Source: Thermomicrobium sp. CFH 73360 (GTDB taxonomy: Bacteria; Chloroflexota; Chloroflexia; Thermomicrobiales; Thermomicrobiaceae). From it: 64,000 nucleotides of DNA. The stretch lies in the NCBI RefSeq assembly GCF_023806465.1, contig NZ_JAMSLS010000001.1:124001-188000 (forward strand), written 5' to 3'. Below, piece after piece: positions 54,871-63,407 of this stretch. Made by a program: the position numbers and the translations under genes. The first letter of the stretch is position 1. The number at the start of each line of letters is the position of its first letter. The notes under the pieces were generated by a model that saw only the letters and a program-made list of their open reading frames with translations, did not search any database and was not told the origin of the DNA.

Positions 54871-55015
54871 TGCGAGTGTAGCCCCCGCTAATCCATTCCC
54901 CCGTTTTTCTTGCTCGAGATTGGTGCGTCTGACGATGCGCGCAACTGCGTTGCTCGTCTCGCTCCAAGCGTTGCTCGCTAAGTTGAGTCTCTGACCACGA
55001 CGGGAGGCGTCCTGC

Positions 55016-55585
55016 ATGGCAGTACGTGTTAACGGACATTTGGTCAAAGAAGCATTGACCAATCTTATTGAGGCTATCCGAGCGACTCCTCGCTTGGCCA
55101 GCGGGACCACAATGGTCCGAGTCGAGTGGGCTGGTGGTACCCAAGCGATTGGTCATGTTCGTCAGTTCGAACCGATCATCGTGGACGAGCCACCAGCATT
55201 GGGTGGGAGCGATCGGGGGCCGAATCCGGTGGAACTCCTGCTCGTCGCATTGGGCGCGTGCCAGGAACTCATGCTCGCTGTCCTGGCCGAACAGCTGGGC
55301 CTGGAGATCCACGCGATTGATGTCGAAGTTCTGGGAGATCTCGATCTGCGCGGTTGCCTTGGAATCGACCCGCAGGTGCGGCCAGGATTCCAGCGGCTCG
55401 AGGTGTCCGTCCACATTGTTAGCCCGGAGCCCGAGGAACGCCTCCGGGAACTCCTCGCGCTTGCTGAGCGCTTGTGCCCGGTTTCCGACATGCTCCGTAA
55501 CCCGGTACCCGTCCAGATGAACCTGGAGGTCTCTCACGCTGGCTCTTCTGCCATACGCCTTGACAACCCAATTGCAGCGTCGTAA
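55016..55585 (+). CDS. OsmC/Ohr family protein
   Basis: The protein has 189 residues. The two redox Cys of the family are Cys82 ([13 protein letters not shown]) and Cys154 ([14 protein letters not shown]). OsmC/Ohr proteins reduce organic hydroperoxides; YhfA-like members have other roles. ATG with GGGAGG upstream. It is followed 50 bases later by a rhodanese, so the pair may handle peroxides and sulfur species together. Confidence 0.88.
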   Translation: MAVRVNGHLVKEALTNLIEAIRATPRLASGTTMVRVEWAGGTQAIGHVRQFEPIIVDEPPALGGSDRGPNPVELLLVALGACQELMLAVLAEQLGLEIHAIDVEVLGDLDLRGCLGIDPQVRPGFQRLEVSVHIVSPEPEERLRELLALAERLCPVSDMLRNPVPVQMNLEVSHAGSSAIRLDNPIAAS

Positions 55586-55634
55586 TGTGAAAATGTCTCT
55601 ATCTAGAGGTGACTTCCCAACGTGGAGGTGCAAC

Positions 55635-56534
55635 ATGACAACTCTTGAGATCGATCCGCGCATTCTTTCCCGAGGGTATGCGCACCCGGAGGCATTGGTC
55701 ACCACTGAGTGGGTGGCCGAACATCTAGACGATCCCACCATCCGGATCGTGGAGAGCGACGAAGACGTCCTTCTGTACGAACTGGGACACATCCCTGGAG
55801 CGGTGAAGGTCGACTGGCACACCGACCTCCAGGACCCACTGGTCCGCGACTTCATCGGTCCGGAGCAGTTCGCCGAACTCTGCTCCCACCTTGGCATTAC
55901 GCCACAAACACGAGTCGTGTTTTACGGTGACAAGAACAATTGGTGGGCTGCCTACGCCTACTGGTTCTTCCGCTATATGGGCCATGGGCCGCTCTCTATC
56001 ATGGATGGCGGACGCAAGAAGTGGGAGGCAGAAGGGCGTCCCATGACGCGGGAAGTCCCGAGTTATCCGCGCACTGACTACCCGGTCCCGACGCCCAATC
56101 CTGAACTCCGCGCTTTCCGCGACGACGTTCTCGCCTTCATCGGCTATCGGGATCGCAAGAAGGTAGCGGAACCGCGTGGCGCGCTGGTCGACGTCCGGAG
56201 TCCCGGAGAGTACCGTGGCGAGTTGCTCCACATGCCGGACTACCCACAAGAAGGAGCTCTGCGGGGTGGCCACATCCCCGGCGCAGCAAACATTCCCTGG
56301 GCTCAGGCCGTCAATGAGGACGGTACCTTCAAGTCACCAGAGCAGCTGCGGCAGCTGTACGAAAGTCAGGGCGTCACACCGGATAAGGAAGTCATCGTCT
56401 ACTGCCGAATCGGGGAACGATCATCCCATACCTGGTTCGTTCTGCACGAACTGCTGGGATACCCCAAGGTTCGGAACTACGATGGCTCGTGGACAGAGTG
56501 GGGGAACGTCGTCGGAGTACCGATCGAGCGTTGA
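55635..56534 (+). CDS. Thiosulfate sulfurtransferase (tandem rhodanese)
   Basis: The predicted protein has 299 residues in two rhodanese domains. The first (about 20-140) lacks a catalytic Cys at the loop ([12 protein letters not shown]). The second carries Cys257 in [15 protein letters not shown]. That CRxGxR loop is the thiosulfate type. It transfers sulfane sulfur from thiosulfate to an acceptor. ATG at 55635 with GGAGG upstream. Its neighbours, OsmC upstream and NifU and methanethiol oxidase downstream, fit sulfur metabolism. Confidence 0.93.
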   Translation: MTTLEIDPRILSRGYAHPEALVTTEWVAEHLDDPTIRIVESDEDVLLYELGHIPGAVKVDWHTDLQDPLVRDFIGPEQFAELCSHLGITPQTRVVFYGDKNNWWAAYAYWFFRYMGHGPLSIMDGGRKKWEAEGRPMTREVPSYPRTDYPVPTPNPELRAFRDDVLAFIGYRDRKKVAEPRGALVDVRSPGEYRGELLHMPDYPQEGALRGGHIPGAANIPWAQAVNEDGTFKSPEQLRQLYESQGVTPDKEVIVYCRIGERSSHTWFVLHELLGYPKVRNYDGSWTEWGNVVGVPIER

Positions 56535-56539
56535 GCTTC

Positions 56540-56568
56540 AGGGGGTAGGGGACGGCCCCCTGCCCCCT
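56540..56568 (+). terminator. Hairpin after the sulfurtransferase
   Basis: AGGGGG-T-AGGGG (56540-56551) pairs with CCCC-TG-CCCCCT (56557-56568), about 12 base pairs with a G-T wobble, directly after the stop. There is no T tract, so termination is likely but not certain. Confidence 0.5.
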
Positions 56569-57026
56569 CGAGAGCGACCAGGGGAGGGCGATCGCATGAC
56601 GGTCGTCCTGGAATTTTTGGCCGAGAACGAGCAGTGTGTCTTCTCCTCCACGCGAGATGACGTCCCCCGTCCAGCGAAACGTCACTTCGCCGTGCGCGCC
56701 TGTGTGACACACGCACTGACCACGGAGCTTGTGAGGCCCAACCCTGCTCGGTCCCACCGCTCCGCTGAACGCACGAGCGCAGAAGCGATCTCGGTACCCA
56801 GTGCGCCGCAGCGCTGCACAGGAGAGGTAGGCCCCACCGCACTGTGCTCAGCAAGCTCCGGTTCACGGCCGTTATCTCGTCCCCGTGGTGCGGTACTTCA
56901 GGCAGACACGCACTCCCTGACTGGACATCGGTCTCGGGTCCCCAATCGCACGCCGCGCCAGGAGCACAAGGTCAGGACAACTCGACGCTACTCGTCACTT
57001 GCCCATTTCCACATCGTTGGTTTGGT
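56569..57026. other. Intergenic region, about 0.46 kb
   Basis: This lies between the sulfurtransferase hairpin and the nifU operator candidate. Open frames here do not look like real proteins. Confidence 0.45.
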
Positions 57027-57041
57027 GTATGATGATCATAC
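57027..57041. promoter_or_regulatory. Palindromic operator candidate before the nifU-mto genes
   Basis: GTATGAT-G-ATCATAC is a perfect 15-base palindrome. It overlaps TATGAT, a possible -10 box, 55 bases before the nifU start. No regulator gene is adjacent. Confidence 0.55.
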
Positions 57042-57095
57042 CGATCATCGATCCTGAGTAGGCTGAGGCATGGTCGCGGAAGTGAGGTGGTCGGG

Positions 57096-57527
57096 ATGGG
57101 AGAGAGTCCATTCGAACGACTCCGAGACCATGTTCGGAACCCCCGGCACCACGGCGCACTTGAAGACGCCACCGTCGTCGTCGAAGGTGGCAATCCGGAG
57201 TGCGGTGACCTCGTGACAGTCTATCTGAAGATCGGCGCGGACGGAGAAACGATTGAAGACGCTCATTTCACCGGTGTTGGCTGCGGTGTCAGCCAGGCGG
57301 CAGCTTCACTTCTCATGGAGCACCTGCACCAGGGGCACTGGACCACTGGTCGCGTCGCGACAGCTGACTTTACGCTGGTTCAGGAACTCGTCGGGACAGA
57401 GGCAGCGCGCGCCCGTCCCAAGTGTGCTTCGCTTGCTCTGAGCGTTCTTAAGGCTGCAGTGCAGAAGTATGAGCGGGAGCGCCGCCGAGCAGCGTTGACC
57501 GACGGGAGTGAGACCAGCACAACGTAG
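57096..57527 (+). CDS. NifU/SufU-like Fe-S scaffold or sulfur-transfer protein
   Basis: The protein has 143 residues. The three conserved Cys are Cys36 (GGNPECGDLV), Cys63 (TGVGCGVSQAAASLL) and Cys110 (RARPKCASLAL). Asp38 follows the first Cys. SufU-type proteins accept sulfur from SufS or carry an Fe-S cluster. No sufBCDS genes are here; the neighbour is methanethiol oxidase, 61 bases downstream, so a specialised role is possible. Start is ATG 57096, with GTG 57087 as alternative. Confidence 0.85.
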   Translation: MGESPFERLRDHVRNPRHHGALEDATVVVEGGNPECGDLVTVYLKIGADGETIEDAHFTGVGCGVSQAAASLLMEHLHQGHWTTGRVATADFTLVQELVGTEAARARPKCASLALSVLKAAVQKYERERRRAALTDGSETSTT

Positions 57528-57588
57528 CGGAAAGCATACAGAGCGCGGGAGTGTGCGTAAACCGTCGGTATGGATGGGAGGTGCACTG

Positions 57589-58980
57589 ATGGCAACCTGG
57601 CGACCAGATCCAACCTTTTATCCATCGCCACGCCTCGCAATAAAGGCCCCTCCGGAGCGGCTGGCGTACGTCGTACGACTGAATGCTCACCCGAACGGTC
57701 AGCCTGAGGCACTCTGTGTTGTGGATGTCGATCCTTCGTCGAGCACCTATAGCAAAATTGTTGGCGTCAGCGATGTCCCCTATACTGGCGGAGAGCTCCA
57801 TCACCATGGCTGGAACGCCTGCAGCTCAATGCTGTGTCCCAATGCACCGCACCCGCACATCGAACGACGCTATCTCGTCGTCCCTGATATTCGCTCATCA
57901 CACATTACCATCTTCGATGTGAAGGAGAACCCGACGAAACCGAAGGTCGTCAAAGTGATTGATCCTGAGGAAGTGTTCGAGCGGGCATTCTATTCGCGGC
58001 CTCACACGGTCCACTGTGGTCCAGACGGTATTTATATCTCCGCCCTGGGAACTCCGGACGGTGAAGGCCCCGGAGGGATCTTCATTCTCGATCACGAAAC
58101 GTTCGAGGTTCTTGGGCGCTGGGAGATCGACCGCGGCGACCAGTATCTCCATTATGACTTCTGGTGGCACCTTGGCTATGACACCATGATCACCAGTGAA
58201 TGGGGTACCCCGCGGATGATCGAACACGGGGTCCTTGGCGAGGAACTGTTGGCTGGCAAGTACGGTCACAGGATCCACCTCTGGGATCTGCACCGTCGCC
58301 GACGCACTGCTGTCCTCGACGTCGGTGCCGAGCACCAGATGCTCTTGGAGCTCCGACCGGCACATGACCCCACCAAGGCCTACGGCTTTGTCAACAGTGT
58401 CGTGAGCCTGAAAGATCTCTCATCGGCCATCTGGGTCTGGTATCGCCAGAATGGCGAGTGGAAGATCCGGAAAATTATCGAGATTCCCGCTGAGCCCGCT
58501 GAGGAGGAGCAACTGCCAGATATTCTGAAGCCGTTCAAAGCGGTTCCACCGCTGGTCACAGACATCGACCTGAGTGTTGATGACCGCTTCCTCTACGTCT
58601 CCTGCTGGGGGACGGGTGAACTTCGGCAATATGATGTATCGAACCCGTTCGAACCAAAGCTCACCGGTGTTTTGCAGATCGGCGGCATCGTGCGCCGCGC
58701 CGGGCACCCGGCTGTCTCCGGCCCACTGAACGGAGGTCCACAAATGGTCGAGGTGAGTCGCGACGGCCGGCGTGTCTACTTCACGAATTCGTTGTACCGT
58801 GCCTGGGACGAGCAGTTCTATCCTGACGGGATTCGCAGTTGGATGGTGAAGGTGGATGTCGATCCCGAAGGAGGAATGCGCTTCGATCCCAACTTCTTCG
58901 TCGATTTCGGTGAGTATCGCGCCCACCAGATCCGCCTCGAAGGCGGCGATGCATCGAGTGACTCATATTGCTTCCCATGA
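57589..58980 (+). CDS. mtoX: Methanethiol oxidase / selenium-binding protein SBP56
   Basis: The predicted protein has 463 residues, the usual length. Family blocks seen are GGELHHHGWNACSSMLCPN, RPHTVHCGPDGIYISALG, YDFWWHLGYDTMITSEWGTP and AHQIRLEGGDASSDSYC. The many His residues are the copper-binding positions of bacterial methanethiol oxidase. The enzyme turns methanethiol and oxygen into formaldehyde, sulfide and peroxide. Nearby OsmC could deal with peroxides and the rhodanese with sulfur products; that link is inference. ATG at 57589 with GGGAGG upstream. A strong terminator follows. Confidence 0.9.
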   Translation: MATWRPDPTFYPSPRLAIKAPPERLAYVVRLNAHPNGQPEALCVVDVDPSSSTYSKIVGVSDVPYTGGELHHHGWNACSSMLCPNAPHPHIERRYLVVPDIRSSHITIFDVKENPTKPKVVKVIDPEEVFERAFYSRPHTVHCGPDGIYISALGTPDGEGPGGIFILDHETFEVLGRWEIDRGDQYLHYDFWWHLGYDTMITSEWGTPRMIEHGVLGEELLAGKYGHRIHLWDLHRRRRTAVLDVGAEHQMLLELRPAHDPTKAYGFVNSVVSLKDLSSAIWVWYRQNGEWKIRKIIEIPAEPAEEEQLPDILKPFKAVPPLVTDIDLSVDDRFLYVSCWGTGELRQYDVSNPFEPKLTGVLQIGGIVRRAGHPAVSGPLNGGPQMVEVSRDGRRVYFTNSLYRAWDEQFYPDGIRSWMVKVDVDPEGGMRFDPNFFVDFGEYRAHQIRLEGGDASSDSYCFP

Positions 58981-59001
58981 TGCCGCACTGACAATGTGTC
59001 T

Positions 59002-59030
59002 GGCACCCCCGGCCCATCCGGGGGTGCCTT
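59002..59030 (+). terminator. Strong hairpin terminator after mtoX
   Basis: GGCACCCCCGG (59002-59012) and CCGGGGGTGCC (59018-59028) form a perfect 11-base-pair stem with a five-base loop, followed by TTCCCT. Confidence 0.7.
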
Positions 59031-59059
59031 CCCTGTGTGAGATCACGATCGGACGGTGA

Positions 59060-59734
59060 ATGTCAAGTAATCTTTGGGCGTGGCTTTCGCTGGTTGCCTT
59101 AGGGGTCTTCCATGGCCTCAACCCTGCGATGGGATGGCTCTTCGCGGTCGCACTCGGTCTGCAGGAGCAGCGCCTCACTGCCGTTCTCGCAGCGCTGCCA
59201 CCGATTGCGTTGGGGCACGCCGCCGCCATCGCGCTCGTCGCAGTGGTCACGGCGCTCCTTGGGGCGCTTCTCCCCGGGGCTATTCTGTTGACTTTCGCCG
59301 GATTCCTCCTGCTCGCCTTTACGGGTTGGCGGATCTGGAAACGCTTTCGTCACCCGCGCACCCGATTCAGAGCGACTCGCCGCGAACTCGCTATTTGGTC
59401 GTTCCTCATGGCCAGTGCGCACGGTGCAGGACTGATGGTCGCGCCGCTTCTTGCGGTGTTGCTTCGCTCCACGAACGAGGTGGTTGCAACCACCAATCAC
59501 GTGGAGCATCTCCAGCCCTTTGCACAGTCGGTCTGGCTCGCATTCGCAGCGGTTCTCGTCCACACCGCCTCCATGTTCGTGACGATGGCTGTCGTCGCCG
59601 TGATCGTCTTCCGTGAGCTTGGAGTCGAGCTTCTCCGGCGCGCCTGGGTGAACGTCGACCTTCTCTGGGTCGCGGTGCTCGGGCTGACGGGGGCACTCAC
59701 CCTGGCACTCGGTCTTCGGGGACTCCTTTCATAA
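59060..59734 (+). CDS. Polytopic membrane protein (SafE/UreH-like transporter)
   Basis: The protein has 224 residues with about six membrane helices. Two related motifs, LGVFHGLNPAMGWLFAV near residue 14 and LMASAHGAGLMVAPLL near residue 115, give an internal repeat like the TauE/SafE and nickel/cobalt (HisxAsp) transporter families. Also LGHAAAIAL. It may export a sulfur oxyanion or move a metal; the nearby sulfur genes favour the first but do not prove it. It overlaps the end of the PHP gene by 38 bases. Confidence 0.7.
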   Translation: MSSNLWAWLSLVALGVFHGLNPAMGWLFAVALGLQEQRLTAVLAALPPIALGHAAAIALVAVVTALLGALLPGAILLTFAGFLLLAFTGWRIWKRFRHPRTRFRATRRELAIWSFLMASAHGAGLMVAPLLAVLLRSTNEVVATTNHVEHLQPFAQSVWLAFAAVLVHTASMFVTMAVVAVIVFRELGVELLRRAWVNVDLLWVAVLGLTGALTLALGLRGLLS

Positions 59735-60617
59735 GTTCCCCACGGTAGCTACCTGACGGCAGCTCGGACGGAGCCACTTCCACACCAAATCGACCAAGGA
59801 GCTCCGCGGCCCACTCCGCGGGATATGAGATTGGGTCGACTGGATGACCGGGCGCATGCGAGTCCGACCCGGTACTGGCCACCAAGCCATATCGCTCGCA
59901 CCATCGCCGAAACATCGCGGTCTGCTCGGGGCTATGTGACCGATAATGGACTTCCAGCCCGTCAATCGGTACCTCTGCCAATATTTGGACCAAGCTGTCC
60001 TCCGTGAGTCTCCCGGTCGCGTCATCACGCCCCGGATGCGCGAGAACACAGACCCCCTCAGCGGCGTGTGCGGCGGCGACCACCCGCTCCAACGGAAGGT
60101 CTACCGTCATCGGCTCACCCAGACGCTTGGTGAGCTCGTGGGCAGTTGCAAGGTTCGTCGCGTATCCCTCCTGGATTAGCGCCAGTAACACGTGATAGGG
60201 GCGGAGCGGACGTCCTGCAGTCAGCTTGCGGAGCGAACGGAGTCGGTACCCGTGGCGCTCCAGGGTCACCACAGCCGAGACGGCCTCCGCCCACATGCGA
60301 TCGGCAAGTTCATCCAGCACCGCTCGAAACAGCCGTGCCCGTGGTAACGCTGGATCCACACCGTAGACCAGGAGATGCCACTGTCGCTCACCCCAACGTG
60401 TCGTCACCTCCACTCCCGGGATGACAAGGAGACCGTGCCGCGCACCACGGTCAACAGCCTCGGCAACCGCCGCCATGGTGTCGTGATCGCAGATTGCCGC
60501 AACGCGAAATCCTCGTTCGCTCAGGTGGTTCAGTAACGTCTCGACCGTCCAGAACCCATCGCTCGCAAGCGTGTGAAGATGCAGGTCGACCGGTTCTCCT
60601 GGCAGAATCGAGGTCAT
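59697..60617 (-). CDS. PHP-domain phosphoesterase
   Basis: The protein has 306 residues. The PHP metal motifs are VDLHLHTLASDG near residue 11 and AICDHDTM near 42, then Glu in VIPGVEVTTRW, VLAHPGRDDATG, and GSDSHAPGH near 256. Relatives hydrolyse nucleoside 3',5'-bisphosphates (pAp) or short RNA. It is divergent from the Nif3-like gene. Confidence 0.9.
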   Translation of the reverse strand: MTSILPGEPVDLHLHTLASDGFWTVETLLNHLSERGFRVAAICDHDTMAAVAEAVDRGARHGLLVIPGVEVTTRWGERQWHLLVYGVDPALPRARLFRAVLDELADRMWAEAVSAVVTLERHGYRLRSLRKLTAGRPLRPYHVLLALIQEGYATNLATAHELTKRLGEPMTVDLPLERVVAAAHAAEGVCVLAHPGRDDATGRLTEDSLVQILAEVPIDGLEVHYRSHSPEQTAMFRRWCERYGLVASTGSDSHAPGHPVDPISYPAEWAAELLGRFGVEVAPSELPSGSYRGELMKGVPEDRVPG

Positions 60618-60696
60618 GGTTCGTTCCTACCTTTCCGTGCGAGTATACGCCGCGCGGGCCTGCGGTCATGGCAGAATCGGAACGAGGAGTCGAACC

Positions 60697-61455
60697 ATGG
60701 TTGATCTCGGTGAACTCGTGCGGTACTGTGACCGTCTCCTCGAGTGCAACCGGTTCCGCGATGCTGCGACGAACGGGCTCCAGGTCGAAGGACGGTCGAT
60801 TGTGCGTCGCCTCGCTGTCGCAGTGAGTGCAAACCGAGCGACGATCGAGCGAGCGATTCGCTGGGATGCGGATGCACTGCTGGTCCATCACGGGCTCTTC
60901 TGGGGCGAAGGCGCACGTGCTGTGACGCGCGTGCTGCGCCAGCGGCTCCGACCACTCCTCGTGCACGATGTCAGCCTCCTCGCCTATCACCTGCCACTGG
61001 ACGCACATCCGGAACTCGGCAACAACGCGCAGCTTGCATTTGCACTCGGCCTGGAACCGGTTGAACCATTTGCCGATATCGCAGGAAGCTCCATCGGTTG
61101 GATCGCGCGCGCTGAACCACCGCGGCCCCTTCGTGACCTTCTCGCCGCCATCGAGCAGCACACCGATCGCGCTCCCACGGTCCTCCCCGGTGGTCCGGAG
61201 ACGGTCCGACGAGTCGCGATTCTCACTGGCTCAGGTGCCAGTGCGCTTGGCGAAGCAGCTGAGCGTGGCTGCGATGTGCTTCTCACCGGTGAAGCGCGTG
61301 AGACGACCATGGCGCTCGCCCGCGAACTCGGTATCACCGTCATTGCAGCTGGACACGAGGCGACCGAGCGACTTGGTGTCCAGGCACTGGCGCGGCATCT
61401 CGCCGCGACATTCGGTTTGGAGACCACGTTCTTGCACGACCCGAACCCCATTTGA
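60697..61455 (+). CDS. Nif3-like dinuclear metal centre protein
   Basis: The predicted protein has 252 residues. Metal ligands are in ALLVHHGLFWGE, VSLLAYHLPLDAHPELGNNAQLA and ITVIAAGHEATERLGVQALA. The family (YbgI/Nif3) has a GTP cyclohydrolase-like fold and unclear function. The ATG at 60697 has GAGGAG upstream. It is followed 22 bases later by the phosphomannomutase gene. Confidence 0.92.
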   Translation: MVDLGELVRYCDRLLECNRFRDAATNGLQVEGRSIVRRLAVAVSANRATIERAIRWDADALLVHHGLFWGEGARAVTRVLRQRLRPLLVHDVSLLAYHLPLDAHPELGNNAQLAFALGLEPVEPFADIAGSSIGWIARAEPPRPLRDLLAAIEQHTDRAPTVLPGGPETVRRVAILTGSGASALGEAAERGCDVLLTGEARETTMALARELGITVIAAGHEATERLGVQALARHLAATFGLETTFLHDPNPI

Positions 61456-61477
61456 TCACAGCGAAAGGAGCAAAAGC

Positions 61478-62839
61478 ATGTCACACGCCATCGCGACTGT
61501 GTTCAAGGCCTACGATGTCCGGGGCATCTATCCTACCGAACTTGATGAACAACTTGCCTATCGGATCGGACGCGCCTTCGCACTTTACTTACGACCACGC
61601 CAGGTCGTTGTCGGACGGGATATGCGTGTTTCTTCACCAGCACTCGCTGACGCAGTGATTCGCGGCCTTCTAGAGCAGGGGGTGGATGTAACGGACGTCG
61701 GACTCGTCAGTACCGACGCACTCTACTTTGCTGTCGGCAAATACCGGTTCGACGGTGGGATTATGGTGACAGCATCGCACAATCCGCCGGAGTACAATGG
61801 CTTCAAGCTCTGCCGGGAAGAGGCACAAGCACTAAGCCTCGATCACGGCATCGGTGAAATCCGCGACCTCGTCATTCAAGGCGAATTTCCTGAACCAGAG
61901 CGCACCGGCACGCTCCTGCGACGTGACATTCTGGACGACTTCGCTGCCCATGTCTTGTCCTTCATCGACCCAACGGTCATCAAGCCCTTCACCGTCGCAA
62001 TCGATGCTGGCAATGGCATGGGAGGAATGATAGCGCCGAAGGTGCTTGGGCGCTTGCCCCTGCGGATCATTCCTCTCTACTTCGAGCTCGACGGTCGTTT
62101 CCCTCACCACGTTCCGAATCCGATCGAACCCGAGAATGTTCGCGATCTCCAACGCACGATTGTCGAGCAACACGCAGATTTCGGCATCGCGTTTGATGGT
62201 GACGCCGATCGAATGTTCATTCTTGACGAGCACGGGCGGCTGATTGGTGGTGATATGATCACCGCGCTCGTTGCCAAGGCACTTCTCCAAAAATATCCAG
62301 GTGCCAAGATTGTATATAATTTGATTTGCTCTCGCGCTGTCCCGGAAGTCATCCGCGCACACGGCGGTATCCCGATCCGCTCGCGCGTTGGCCACTCGTT
62401 CATCAAGGCACTGATGCGCGAGCATGACGCCATTTTCGGTGGAGAACACTCTGGACACTTCTATTTCCGCGAGAACTGGTACGCTGACTCCGGGATTATC
62501 GCCGCAGTCACTGTGCTCGAGCTGCTTTCTCGTGAAGGTGTGACCGTGTCGCAAGCAATTGCTCCCATCGACCGCTACTTCCGCTCCGGTGAGATCAACG
62601 TCGAGGCACAAGACTTTGCTGCAGTGTTGCAGGCGCTGCAAGAGCACTTTCACGATGGACAGATTGACCATCTCGACGGTTTGACTGTTGAGTACGCCGA
62701 TTGGTGGTTCAACGCTCGTCCCTCCAACACGCAACCGCTCCTCCGTCTCAATGTTGAGGCAACGACTCCAGAACTCCTGCAGCAGAAGACCCAGGAGGTG
62801 CTCACCGTGATTGAACAGGTAAGGGGACGCCTGGCCTGA
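61478..62839 (+). CDS. manB: Phosphomannomutase / phosphoglucomutase
   Basis: The protein has 453 residues. The active-site phosphoserine loop is GIMVTASHNPPEYNGFK near residue 95, the magnesium loop AFDGDADRMFILDEHG, the sugar-specificity loop IFGGEHSGHFYFRE, and the phosphate-binding loop ARPSNTQPLLRLNVEA. It interconverts sugar 6- and 1-phosphates for polysaccharide or glycan precursors. ATG with GAAAGGAG upstream. Confidence 0.95.
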   Translation: MSHAIATVFKAYDVRGIYPTELDEQLAYRIGRAFALYLRPRQVVVGRDMRVSSPALADAVIRGLLEQGVDVTDVGLVSTDALYFAVGKYRFDGGIMVTASHNPPEYNGFKLCREEAQALSLDHGIGEIRDLVIQGEFPEPERTGTLLRRDILDDFAAHVLSFIDPTVIKPFTVAIDAGNGMGGMIAPKVLGRLPLRIIPLYFELDGRFPHHVPNPIEPENVRDLQRTIVEQHADFGIAFDGDADRMFILDEHGRLIGGDMITALVAKALLQKYPGAKIVYNLICSRAVPEVIRAHGGIPIRSRVGHSFIKALMREHDAIFGGEHSGHFYFRENWYADSGIIAAVTVLELLSREGVTVSQAIAPIDRYFRSGEINVEAQDFAAVLQALQEHFHDGQIDHLDGLTVEYADWWFNARPSNTQPLLRLNVEATTPELLQQKTQEVLTVIEQVRGRLA

Positions 62840-62840
62840 A

Positions 62841-63362
62841 ATGCAAGAAGCGCACGCCCAGCGACTCACTATTGTGAAACTCGATCCTGTGGGACGAGCG
62901 GTCGCCCGGTACAGCGGCCTCCGTGTGCCAGCATCTCCGGGTTGGATCGCCGTCACGGCGGAGTGGACATCCGGCCCCGTCGCCAGTGGCCCGCTGCAGT
63001 TCGAATCCGGAGACCGATTGTTTGAGTATTTCTCGGTCTTTGAGCTGTTCAACGCGTTTGCGCTCTATACCGCCGACGGTTGCTTCAAAGGTTGGTATGC
63101 CAACGTCTCCTGCCCTGCTCTCTTCGTCGAGGGAGAACTGTGGTGGCGCGATCTCTATATCGACGTTATTGCTGACGCAGCCGGAAACATCACGGTACTT
63201 GATGAGGAGGAGTTGGAAGCAAGTGGCCTGAAGGAAAGAGATCCGGAAGGCTACGCCTGTATCATCGCAGCCCGCGATCGCTTACTGGCAGCCCTAGCAA
63301 CACGCACGTATCCCTTCGATCGTCATCCGTCACCAAGGGCGTTTTCCGGTGGTGCCGAATGA
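62841..63362 (+). CDS. DUF402 family protein
   Basis: The protein has 173 residues. The DUF402 core is visible: YFSVFELFNAFALYTADGCFKGWYANVSCPALF, ELWWRDLYIDVIADAAGNITVLDEEELEASG. Members include FomD-type nucleotide phosphohydrolases and RNA-associated proteins; the role here is unknown. It starts one base after the phosphomannomutase stop, so the two are co-transcribed. Confidence 0.82.
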   Translation: MQEAHAQRLTIVKLDPVGRAVARYSGLRVPASPGWIAVTAEWTSGPVASGPLQFESGDRLFEYFSVFELFNAFALYTADGCFKGWYANVSCPALFVEGELWWRDLYIDVIADAAGNITVLDEEELEASGLKERDPEGYACIIAARDRLLAALATRTYPFDRHPSPRAFSGGAE

Positions 63363-63407
63363 GTACAATGAGGCGTGCCGAGACGACACGAGGGTGAGGT
63401 GGGACGA

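Noticed and set aside
54725-54880. Known riboswitch (SAM, SAH, TPP, FMN, cobalamin, Moco) or SRP RNA before osmC
   Set aside because: None of the conserved core strings of these classes is present, although CCGAAGGAGCG superficially recalls SAH and SRP motifs.
54590-55897. Minus-strand frame of 435 codons over osmC and the sulfurtransferase start
   Set aside because: It is antisense to two well-supported genes, has no ribosome site and the translation resembles no protein family.
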